Shown here piece after piece: positions 7,718 to 14,132 of a DNA stretch of 23,763 bases (position 1 is its first letter; every line of letters begins with the position of its first letter). This stretch comes from an uncultured Ruminococcus sp. (GTDB lineage Bacteria; Bacillota; Clostridia; Oscillospirales; CAG-272), in contig CAJKRH010000029.1 of the NCBI GenBank assembly GCA_905202255.1, positions 1-23,763 on the forward strand, written 5' to 3'. The notes under the pieces are model-generated. The model saw only the letters and a list, made by a program, of their open reading frames with translations. It was not told the DNA's origin and ran no database searches. Both the position numbers and the translations under genes were made by a program.

Positions 7718-9124
7718 ATGACGGAAAATATAAACAGAAATCAGCGCTTGTCGCTTCTGCCTAAAGGCTTCTATAAAAGAGCCTTTTCGCTCGCGATACC
7801 GATAGCCCTGCAAAACCTGCTCACCTCGAGCGGAGCGCTTGTCGATACGATAATGGTAATAGGACTCGGCAATACAAAGCTCTCGGCAATAGGACTTGCG
7901 GGCAGACTGATGTTCCTTTTCAATGTGGCTTGCTTCGGCTTCTGCTCGGGCGGTGCCACCATGTTTTCGCAATATTGGGGTGCAGGCGAAAAAAAGAACA
8001 TCCGCAAAACCTTCTGTACGGTGCTATGTGCCATCATGACCTTCGGGCTTATCTATGCGCTCACAATGTTCTTTGCACCGACGGCGCTCATGCATATTTT
8101 CACAAAAGACCCTGCCAAAATTGCTCTCGGCGCGGAATGCGTGAAAATCTATTCCCTTGCGATAATATTCGTGGCATTTTCACAGATAGGCTGTGCGGCT
8201 CTCCGCGCAACGGAAAAGGTTTCCGTCCCGCTTATTACCTCGGCAATATCCGTTGTGGTAAACACTTGCCTTAATTACATACTCATAAACGGCAAGCTCG
8301 GTCTCCCGAGAATGGAGCTTCGCGGTGCCGCCATAGCGACGGTGATAAGTTCGGCTGTTCAGGCTATAATCGTGCTTCTTTTCATTATCTTTTCAGATAA
8401 TGCGATAAAGGTTAAGCTGCAGGATTTCCGCGAGCTTTCAAAGGACTTTTTCTTCAAATATTTCAAGATAGCATCGCCTACCATACTCAATGAAATAATG
8501 TGGGCATTCGGCACGAATATTTATGTCATTATTCTTGCCAGCATGGGTGATGACAACTATGCGGGCTATACGATATATGAATCGGTACAGCAGCTTATCT
8601 TTGTATTTTTTGTCGGACTGTGCAATTCATGCGCCATCATCGTCGGCAAATATGTCGGCGACGGCAAGCACAGGGAAGCCTTTGCCGCGGCGAAGAGATT
8701 CATGGTCATGGTGCCGCTTCTCGGGCTTGTCATGGGTGTTGTAATATTCTTTACCCGCGATGCTCTGCTCTCGATAATGCCGATAGAAACGGAAGCCGCG
8801 CATTCCGTTGCCTCGAGTCTGCTTGTGATATACGGCTTCTGGCTCGTAGTGCGAATGATACCGTATACGGCGATATGCGGAATATTCCGCGCAGGCGGCG
8901 ATACGAAAATAGGTTGTATTTTTGAGGTGCTGGCAATATATGTTCTCAGCATACCGACGGCGCTTATCTGTCGCGCGCTCAGCGTGCCTTTCGTGATGAC
9001 GGTTTTCGCGATTTTCATCGCGGAGGATTTGGTCAAGGGAAGCCTCTGCCTCTGGCGCTTCTTCAGCAAAAAATGGATAATGCAGATAACGGATGTCCCT
9101 CCGGAAGAGGTCTTTCCAGAATAA
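7718..9124 (+). CDS. MATE family multidrug/cation exporter
   Basis: This 468-residue polytopic protein has about twelve hydrophobic segments arranged as two similar halves, as usual for MATE exporters (about 450-480 residues). Recognisable elements include the first-helix region SLAIPIALQNLLTSSGALVD, the loop GGATMFSQYWGAGE (about 78-91) and, in the second half, RMIPYTAICGIFRAGGDTK. MATE proteins expel organic cations and drugs in exchange for protons or sodium ions; the substrate here is unknown. The start follows GGAGATA about five bases upstream. The gene stands alone on the plus strand with its own promoter and a strong terminator, divergent from the ABC operon and convergent with the housekeeping cluster. 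No regulatory gene is next to it. Confidence 0.92.
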   Translation: MTENINRNQRLSLLPKGFYKRAFSLAIPIALQNLLTSSGALVDTIMVIGLGNTKLSAIGLAGRLMFLFNVACFGFCSGGATMFSQYWGAGEKKNIRKTFCTVLCAIMTFGLIYALTMFFAPTALMHIFTKDPAKIALGAECVKIYSLAIIFVAFSQIGCAALRATEKVSVPLITSAISVVVNTCLNYILINGKLGLPRMELRGAAIATVISSAVQAIIVLLFIIFSDNAIKVKLQDFRELSKDFFFKYFKIASPTILNEIMWAFGTNIYVIILASMGDDNYAGYTIYESVQQLIFVFFVGLCNSCAIIVGKYVGDGKHREAFAAAKRFMVMVPLLGLVMGVVIFFTRDALLSIMPIETEAAHSVASSLLVIYGFWLVVRMIPYTAICGIFRAGGDTKIGCIFEVLAIYVLSIPTALICRALSVPFVMTVFAIFIAEDLVKGSLCLWRFFSKKWIMQITDVPPEEVFPE

Positions 9125-9130
9125 AATAAT

Positions 9131-9161
9131 AAACCCACCTGCCGCCATGGCAGGTGGGTTT
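9131..9161 (+). terminator. Rho-independent terminator of the MATE gene
   Basis: A perfect 13-base stem, AAACCCACCTGCC (9131-9143) with GGCAGGTGGGTTT (9149-9161), encloses the five-base loop GCCAT. It starts seven bases after the stop codon and ends in a short T-run. It is nearly symmetrical and could also work on the opposite strand. Confidence 0.88.
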
Positions 9162-9307
9162 TGCATTGGGGGGGAAAAAAGTAGATTTTTACTTTTTCAT
9201 GACCCAAGCGCGGTAAAAGGCAAATATCTTCACCTCATCTATACGGCGGCACAAGCCTTACTCTGTCTCGGCGACGCCGACACACATGCTCCGCATATGT
9301 GTCAATC

Positions 9308-9442
9308 CCTCTTTTAAACACCTTCCGTCGCCTCGCGGCGACTCGTGCGAACAAAGTGCCCCGACCGTCCCGCAATTGCTGAGCCACGGCTACAGGTTCG
9401 AAACGCTCAAGCGCCGACTCGGATTCGCTGCTGTGCCATGTC
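9308..9442 (+). repeat. Dispersed 135-base repeat, copy A
   Basis: It aligns without gaps to 23629-23763; by hand I count 11 mismatches in 135 positions. Its inner part holds the hairpin GTCGCC-TCGC-GGCGAC (9327-9342). The best conserved blocks are GTGCGAACAAAGTGCCCCGA, then CTACAGGTTCGAAACGCT, then the last 34 bases from AAGCGCCGACTCGG to CCATGTC. No frame on either strand stays open through both copies, which argues against coding. The homology may extend beyond 9442, but copy B is cut by the window end. Confidence 0.9.
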
Positions 9443-9596
9443 AGGCTATGGCAAACCTCGCGGGAATTGACCGATTCGCGCAAGCGAACGCGGTCGGCGT
9501 CGCCGAGACAGGGTGGTCGAAGTAATGGTGCGGGTCTGGGTGCGAACATAGCGAGATAAAATTTGCTTTGCACAATACACATGTAACACCTCATCC

Positions 9597-9633
9597 ACCG
9601 CTATCGCGGTCCCCCTTCTCCCACTGGAGAAGG
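9597..9633. repeat. Tandem pair of small hairpins
   Basis: ACCGC-TATC-GCGGT (9597-9610) is followed three bases later by CCTTCTCC-CACT-GGAGAAGG (9614-9633). The layout CACCTCATCCACCGC...CCTTCTCC resembles interspersed palindromic sequences I know from intergenic regions of gut clostridia. That resemblance is from memory and not checked. Confidence 0.6.
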
Positions 9634-9668
9634 CTAATAGTTACTTCCGTCAGCGTACTTACTCCATC

Positions 9669-9698
9669 CACGCCCGCCAACCCTATTATGCGGGCGTG
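9669..9698. repeat. Hairpin with nine-base GC-rich stem
   Basis: CACGCCCGC (9669-9677) pairs perfectly with GCGGGCGTG (9690-9698) around a 12-base loop. No T-run follows on either strand, so it is not an obvious terminator. Confidence 0.6.
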
Positions 9699-9870
9699 CA
9701 GGCAATGCGTGCACGAATCTGCTCGGCTTTCTCGTGTGATATGTTCGCACGCGTGGTATAGACGAGATTGCGCGGAGCGCAAAACCGCCGATTTTCGCTT
9801 TATCCCTTGCCGCACGCACTCGCCACGCATGGCTCGCGCGACTAACTCGTGCACGCCGCCAGTGGTTCGG

Positions 9871-9895
9871 AAGGAGGACGGCGTGAGTCCTCCTT
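9871..9895. repeat. Hairpin with nine-base stem
   Basis: AAGGAGGAC (9871-9879) pairs perfectly with GTCCTCCTT (9887-9895) around the loop GGCGTGA. The left arm looks like a ribosome site, but no gene follows it. Confidence 0.6.
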
Positions 9896-9906
9896 GCTGA
9901 CTTTTG

Positions 9907-9930
9907 GTACTTTTGGTCATACAAAAGTAC
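9907..9930. repeat. Hairpin with nine-base stem, GTACTTTTG type
   Basis: GTACTTTTG (9907-9915) pairs perfectly with CAAAAGTAC (9922-9930) around GTCATA. A related string, GTACTTTTC followed by GGCGATG, occurs at 23342-23356 in the other repeat region. Confidence 0.6.
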
Positions 9931-10000
9931 GAGAAAAGAAAAGTATCTTTTTGTATTATAGCAAGCGAAAACTTAAGTGAGTGGCAAAAATCAAAGAAGA

Positions 10001-10036
10001 AAATAAAAAAGAGAGCAGGATTTATCTCCCGCTCTC
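10001..10036 (-). terminator. Terminator of the housekeeping operon, overlapping the rsgA stop
   Basis: On the minus strand GAGAGCGGGA (10036-10027) pairs with TCCTGCTCTC (10020-10011), with one G-T wobble, around the loop GATAAA. The stem is followed directly by TTTTTTATTTTC. The last rsgA codons form the left arm and the TAA stop (10022-10024) lies in the loop. It ends the 12-gene transcript. Confidence 0.88.
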
Positions 10037-10966
10037 AATCGCTTTTCTCTTCCATTCCGGAACCTTTTTCAGTTCCTCATATATAGCAAGGTAGCTATCA
10101 TGGCGGCTTTTCGGCACAGCGCCCTCCGCCACCGCCGCAAGCACGGCACAGCCCTCTTCTTTTGTATGGGTACAGCCGCGATACCGGCAACCCCCGAGAT
10201 ATTTTTCAAATTCGGGAAAGGTATACACGAGTTCATCAAGCCCGAAAAAGTTGAAATTTATAAAATCCAGCATGGAAAATCCCGGGGTATCGGCAATAAA
10301 CATCCGCTCTCCGCCGCAATCACATGAAAACAGCGTCACCGCGCGTGTAGTATGTCTGCCACGCGCTGTTTTTTCGCTTATTCTGCCCGTTTCGAGCTTC
10401 AACTCGGAAAAAATACTGCCGATAAGCGTCGATTTGCCGACACCCGAAGCACCCGCAAAAGCAAATATTTCGTCCTCGCCTCTCGTGCATATATAATCGC
10501 GCACGGCGCTCATTCCTTCCCCTTCGACAGACGAGGTGAGCAAAACGGTGAAGCCGCATTTTTCATATATTCTGCGATATTCCTCCGCTTTTTTTCTGTC
10601 TATATCGGCTTTTGTTATCACGATGACAGGCGTTATCCCGTTATGCACGGCGATAGCCGTCAGCTTATCTGTGCCGAGCAGATCCGGCTCCGGATGCGAC
10701 GGTGCAAACGCGATAAAAAGCACATCCGTATTTGCAAGCGCAGGGCGTATGAGCAGATTTTTGCGCGGCAATATCTTATCTATGACATAACCCGCGTTTT
10801 TATTTTCGCCGTCATAAGCTATCACAACCCTGTCGCCCGCCTGCGCCGAGGTTTTCTCATGGCGGAAAACTCCGCGTGCGCGGCAGGAGATTATCTCCTT
10901 GCCGCAGAGCACATCATAGAGTCCGCCGAGCCCGCGGATTATTATTCCGCTTATTTCGTTCTTCAT
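10022..10966 (-). CDS. rsgA: Ribosome small-subunit-dependent GTPase RsgA
   Basis: This 314-residue protein is a circularly permuted GTPase that acts in late 30S ribosomal subunit maturation. An N-terminal OB-like domain is followed by the permuted motifs: TKAD (G4, 118-121), GASGVGKS (G1/P-loop, 172-179), the threonine-containing GRHTTR segment (G2, about 203-208) and DTPG (G3, 226-229). The C-terminal zinc site is intact with spacing C260-x4-C265-x-H267-x5-C273. In B. subtilis the homologue CpgA is phosphorylated by PrkC, fitting the kinase gene directly upstream. Only one base separates the prkC stop from this ATG, and no good Shine-Dalgarno sequence precedes it (the best is GGCGGG, 11 bases away), so translational coupling to prkC is likely. 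Confidence 0.96.
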   Translation of the reverse strand: MKNEISGIIIRGLGGLYDVLCGKEIISCRARGVFRHEKTSAQAGDRVVIAYDGENKNAGYVIDKILPRKNLLIRPALANTDVLFIAFAPSHPEPDLLGTDKLTAIAVHNGITPVIVITKADIDRKKAEEYRRIYEKCGFTVLLTSSVEGEGMSAVRDYICTRGEDEIFAFAGASGVGKSTLIGSIFSELKLETGRISEKTARGRHTTRAVTLFSCDCGGERMFIADTPGFSMLDFINFNFFGLDELVYTFPEFEKYLGGCRYRGCTHTKEEGCAVLAAVAEGAVPKSRHDSYLAIYEELKKVPEWKRKAIESGR

Positions 10967-10967
10967 A

Positions 10968-12248
10968 TTATAATATACCCGCCGTGTTTTTTGCTGCCTG
11001 CATTAGCGCGGTGAATATATTTATTTTCTCATGCGGCATTATCGACGAAAGCGTCGCAGGTGCTCTGCCCGATATGAGCATACCGAAAATCATGCCGAGT
11101 CCCACGAGAGCCAGAGCCACAAAAATTACGCATACGACCACGACAAGTGCAAAGGACGAGCTTTTTCCTCTCCTCGGCTTGGCACCCGGAAAAGGAATGT
11201 TCGGTGCTGTTGCTTCCTGCGTGTTTGAGTTATTGCGCGGAGAGACGGGGATATTGCCTATGCGCATACCGTCCGAGGTCGGAGCTTTGCGCATCTCGCC
11301 CGTCGAATTGCCGTAGAGAAGTCTCTCGCGTTCCTTGGTCTTGTCTATGACGGTTTCCGAGGTGGGTGTTTTCATTGTCGGGCGGCGCTGAGGGAATATT
11401 ACCGTCGGATTCTTCTTGAGCTGATTCAGCTGTCTTATCACCTGCGATGCGCTCTGATATCTGTTTTCGGGATCTTTTTCAAGCATGCAGAGGATAATCT
11501 GCTCCAGTCCCTTCGGTATATTCGGATTATACATCGTCGGAGGCTTGGGCATTTCGTTCATGTGCGAAACAAGCACGGATATCGCCGCCTCGCCTACGAA
11601 AGGAAGCCTGCCCGTCACCATTTCATACATCATGATGCCCAGTGAATAAAGGTCACTTCTTGCGTCTATTTTGAGTCCGCGCGCCTGCTCGGGGCTTATG
11701 TAATAAACGGTGCCTATTGCCTTGTCTATCATTGTGAGCGTTTCCGCTTTCGGAATCTTCGCTATGCCGAAATCCGTCACCTTGACATAGCCGCCCTCTG
11801 TGAGCATGATATTCTGCGGCTTGATATCGCGATGGATGATGCCCTTGCTGTGCGCATGACCGAGCGCGGTAAGTATCTGAATGGCAAATTCCACCGTTTC
11901 GCTCCATGAAACCATGCCTTTATGGTTCATATATTCGCGCAGGGTGATGCCGTCGATATATTCCATGGCGATGAATTTATGCGGACCCGAAACGGAAACA
12001 TAGTAAATCTTTACTATATTGTCGCTGTCCATCATCGAGATAGCGCGGGATTCATTGATAAAGCGGCGTATCGCCTGCGTATCGTTTTCTATCGTATCCT
12101 TGAGCATTTTTATGGCGACACGCTTGCCCGTCGTTATGTCATATGCCTCGAAAACGACTGCCATGCCGCCGATTCCGATGGTTTTTACTATTTTGTATCT
12201 GCGGTCAAAAACCTGACCTATGTATTTATTGTATGCGTCTGCTTTCAT
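10968..12248 (-). CDS. prkC: PrkC-type Ser/Thr protein kinase without PASTA domains
   Basis: This 426-residue membrane kinase has a full Hanks-type catalytic domain: glycine loop IGIGGMAVVFEA (24-35), ATP-anchoring K47, helix-C E66, HRDIKPQN (139-146) with catalytic D141, DFG (159-161) and SPEQ (185-188). A juxtamembrane linker rich in threonine, serine and proline (about 280-360) is a likely autophosphorylation region. One membrane helix follows (about 366-393), leaving only some 33 residues outside. PrkC/Stk1 proteins normally have several extracellular PASTA repeats that bind peptidoglycan fragments and total about 600-700 residues. Here these are absent, with no frameshift remnant before rsgA. 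The start has AGAGGT six bases upstream. It pairs with the PP2C phosphatase gene 21 bases upstream. Confidence 0.94.
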   Translation of the reverse strand: MKADAYNKYIGQVFDRRYKIVKTIGIGGMAVVFEAYDITTGKRVAIKMLKDTIENDTQAIRRFINESRAISMMDSDNIVKIYYVSVSGPHKFIAMEYIDGITLREYMNHKGMVSWSETVEFAIQILTALGHAHSKGIIHRDIKPQNIMLTEGGYVKVTDFGIAKIPKAETLTMIDKAIGTVYYISPEQARGLKIDARSDLYSLGIMMYEMVTGRLPFVGEAAISVLVSHMNEMPKPPTMYNPNIPKGLEQIILCMLEKDPENRYQSASQVIRQLNQLKKNPTVIFPQRRPTMKTPTSETVIDKTKERERLLYGNSTGEMRKAPTSDGMRIGNIPVSPRNNSNTQEATAPNIPFPGAKPRRGKSSSFALVVVVCVIFVALALVGLGMIFGMLISGRAPATLSSIMPHEKINIFTALMQAAKNTAGIL

Positions 12249-12269
12249 CTTTCAACCTCTGTAATCCCA

Positions 12270-13049
12270 TCAGAATTTGGCAAGAACGGCTGTTATATTA
12301 TCGCCGCCGCCTTTTTTGTTTGCAAAGGCTATGAGCTGCTCTGTTTTTCTCGCAAGCTCGCCCTCGGGCGAAACTCTGTCCGCCTTTGTCTGAGTGCAGA
12401 TTATATTCACAAGGTCACTGTTTTCCGCATAATTTGTCAGTCCGTCACTGCAGAGGAGCAGGTATCCCGTGCCCCATGAACGCAGATTCGCATGGAAAAA
12501 GTCTATCTCTATGGAATCGTTTATGCCGATTGCCCTTGTTATCACATTTTTGTGAGGATAATATTTCGCCTCTTCCTCCGTGAGCTTCTTTTCCTTTATC
12601 AGGTATTGCACGAAGGAGTGGTCACGCGTAATCTGAAAAGCCTCTCTGCGCGTGACGATATAGGCTCTGCTGTCGCCTATATTTATCGCGTAGAGCACGC
12701 CGCCGTATACTATCGCCGCGACAAGAGTAGTGCCCATGCCGGCAAGCTCCTCAAAACGGCTTGACATTTCATACACGGTTCTGTTTGCGGCAGAAGCGGC
12801 AAGAGTCATCGTTTTGCGGATGGCGGCACGCGCCTTTTCGGGCTGTTCCTCTATGCAGGGACTGCCGACTATCTTATCGCAAAAGACAGCCATCGCTTTC
12901 TGGCTGGCTATTTCTCCTGCCTTATGACCGCCCATTCCGTCGCAGACGGCAAGAAGCACGGCTTCGCCGCCCCATATGCGCATGCATGAGAAGCAGTCCT
13001 GATTTATCTGTCTGCGCAGACCCACATCGCTTCTACCAAAAAATACCAT
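12270..13049 (-). CDS. stp: PP2C-family Ser/Thr protein phosphatase
   Basis: This 259-residue cytoplasmic metal-dependent phosphatase is of the PrpC/Stp type, the partner that reverses PrkC phosphorylation. The PP2C signatures are in order: RRQINQD (12-18), CDGMGGH (36-42), GMGTT (104-108), IGDSRAY (124-130), SDGLTN (201-206) and GGDN (248-251). Metal-binding aspartates D18, D37, D202 and D250 are all present. Length is normal for the family (about 240-260). AAAGG about six bases upstream supports the ATG. It follows rlmN by 30 bases, the largest gap in the operon, and precedes prkC by 21, so kinase and phosphatase should be co-expressed. Confidence 0.95.
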   Translation of the reverse strand: MVFFGRSDVGLRRQINQDCFSCMRIWGGEAVLLAVCDGMGGHKAGEIASQKAMAVFCDKIVGSPCIEEQPEKARAAIRKTMTLAASAANRTVYEMSSRFEELAGMGTTLVAAIVYGGVLYAINIGDSRAYIVTRREAFQITRDHSFVQYLIKEKKLTEEEAKYYPHKNVITRAIGINDSIEIDFFHANLRSWGTGYLLLCSDGLTNYAENSDLVNIICTQTKADRVSPEGELARKTEQLIAFANKKGGGDNITAVLAKF

Positions 13050-13079
13050 AAAAAGCCTTTCCTTTCAAAAAATCGGGAA

Positions 13080-14132
13080 TCAATTCTTTGCCGCCTTTGC
13101 GCGGAGCTGACCGCAGGAGGCATCTATATCCGAGCCGAGCTTGCGGCGTATCGTCGCCGTTATGTGCTCGCCCTCCAGTATCGCCGCGAAACGCTCCGCG
13201 CCCTCTCTGCTGCTTGGGAGGAGTCCGCGCTCCGTGACATTGTTTACGGGTATGAGATTTACATGGAGCGGCATATCGCCGCAGTAGGTTTTCAGCACAC
13301 GGGCAAGCTTTTTCGCGCCGCCCTCACTGTCGTTTTTGCCTGCGATGAGCGTATATTCAAAGGAGATGCGCCGTCCTGTTTTCGCAAAATACCTGCCGCA
13401 GGCGGAGAGCAGCTCCGCAATGCACCATTTCTTGTTTATCGGCATTAGTGCGCTTCTCGTTTCGTCGTCGTATGCGTGGAGCGAAACGGAAAGCGTTATC
13501 GGAAGCCCCTCATCCGCGAGCTTTTCTATCTTATCCACAATACCGCAGGTCGAGAGCGAGATATGGCGATAGCCGATATTCAGTGAATCGGGACTGCCGA
13601 CAAGCCGCAGAAATTTCAGCACATTGTCATAATTATCGAGCGGCTCGCCGATGCCCATGAGCACTATATTCGATATGCGCTCGCCTGCGTCCTTCTGTGC
13701 CATTATGACCTGCATGAGCATTTCCGAGGGAAGAAGCCTGCGCGAGAGTCCGCCGAGCGTGGAGGCGCAGAATTTGCATCCCATGGCGCAACCCGCCTCG
13801 GAGGAGATGCAGATGGTATGCCCGTGCTTATACGACATGAGAACCGATTCTATCTTCTCTCCGTCGTCCGCCGAAAAAAGATACTTCACCGTCCCGTCCG
13901 CCGAGACCTGCTTGCGTTCTGTTTTCATTCCCGCGATGAAAGCACCGTCGGCGATAAGCTTATCTTTAAGTGCCGCGGGGACATTTTTCATTCCGGAGTA
14001 GTTTTCGCCTTTGTTTATCCAGTCAAAAATCTGCTTGGCGCGGTATTTCGGCTCGCCGAGCGCGACGATATATTCCGAAATCTCGGGGAGCGTCATGCTC
14101 GCAAGGTCATATTTTCTTTCTGCCTGTGCCAT
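13080..14132 (-). CDS. rlmN: 23S rRNA/tRNA adenine-C2 methyltransferase RlmN
   Basis: This 350-residue radical SAM enzyme methylates C2 of A2503 in 23S rRNA and of A37 in some tRNAs. The iron-sulfur cluster cysteines form C115-x3-C119-x2-C122 (CAMGCKFC), followed by the SAM-binding MGIGEPL (159-165) and SLHA (217-220). The second catalytic cysteine, C340 in DASCGQL, which forms the methyl-protein intermediate, is also present, so the enzyme appears complete. Length is typical. The ATG immediately follows the rsmB stop with no intervening base, and AAGGTG six bases upstream, inside rsmB, serves as its ribosome site. Confidence 0.97.
   Translation of the reverse strand: MAQAERKYDLASMTLPEISEYIVALGEPKYRAKQIFDWINKGENYSGMKNVPAALKDKLIADGAFIAGMKTERKQVSADGTVKYLFSADDGEKIESVLMSYKHGHTICISSEAGCAMGCKFCASTLGGLSRRLLPSEMLMQVIMAQKDAGERISNIVLMGIGEPLDNYDNVLKFLRLVGSPDSLNIGYRHISLSTCGIVDKIEKLADEGLPITLSVSLHAYDDETRSALMPINKKWCIAELLSACGRYFAKTGRRISFEYTLIAGKNDSEGGAKKLARVLKTYCGDMPLHVNLIPVNNVTERGLLPSSREGAERFAAILEGEHITATIRRKLGSDIDASCGQLRAKAAKN

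Larger units (their letters stand above)
9162..10000. other. Gene-free, hairpin-rich intergenic mosaic
   Basis: No open frame here has a credible start, ribosome site or recognisable product. The stretch lies between the convergent terminators of the MATE gene and the housekeeping operon. It contains copy A of the 135-base dispersed repeat, a 19-base inverted repeat flanking that copy (9263-9281 and 9493-9511), an 11-base inverted repeat (9540-9550 and 9740-9750), a 10-base one (9707-9716 and 9847-9856) and several tight hairpins listed separately. It looks like an accumulation of intergenic repetitive palindromic elements rather than a decayed gene. Confidence 0.7.

Noticed and set aside
9391..9408. 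Possible tRNA T-arm (CTACAGGTTCGAAACGCT) in the repeat
   Set aside because: GGTTCGAA resembles a T-loop, but the flanking bases do not form the five-pair T stem and no anticodon or acceptor stems can be found around it.
9235..9920. Several overlapping open frames of about 80-120 codons on both strands
   Set aside because: They fall in the hairpin and repeat region, lack ribosome sites and compete with each other. The frames crossing the 135-base repeat are closed by stops in copy B.
9308..9930. CRISPR array
   Set aside because: The repeats here are different hairpins at irregular distances; there is no regularly spaced identical repeat and no cas gene.
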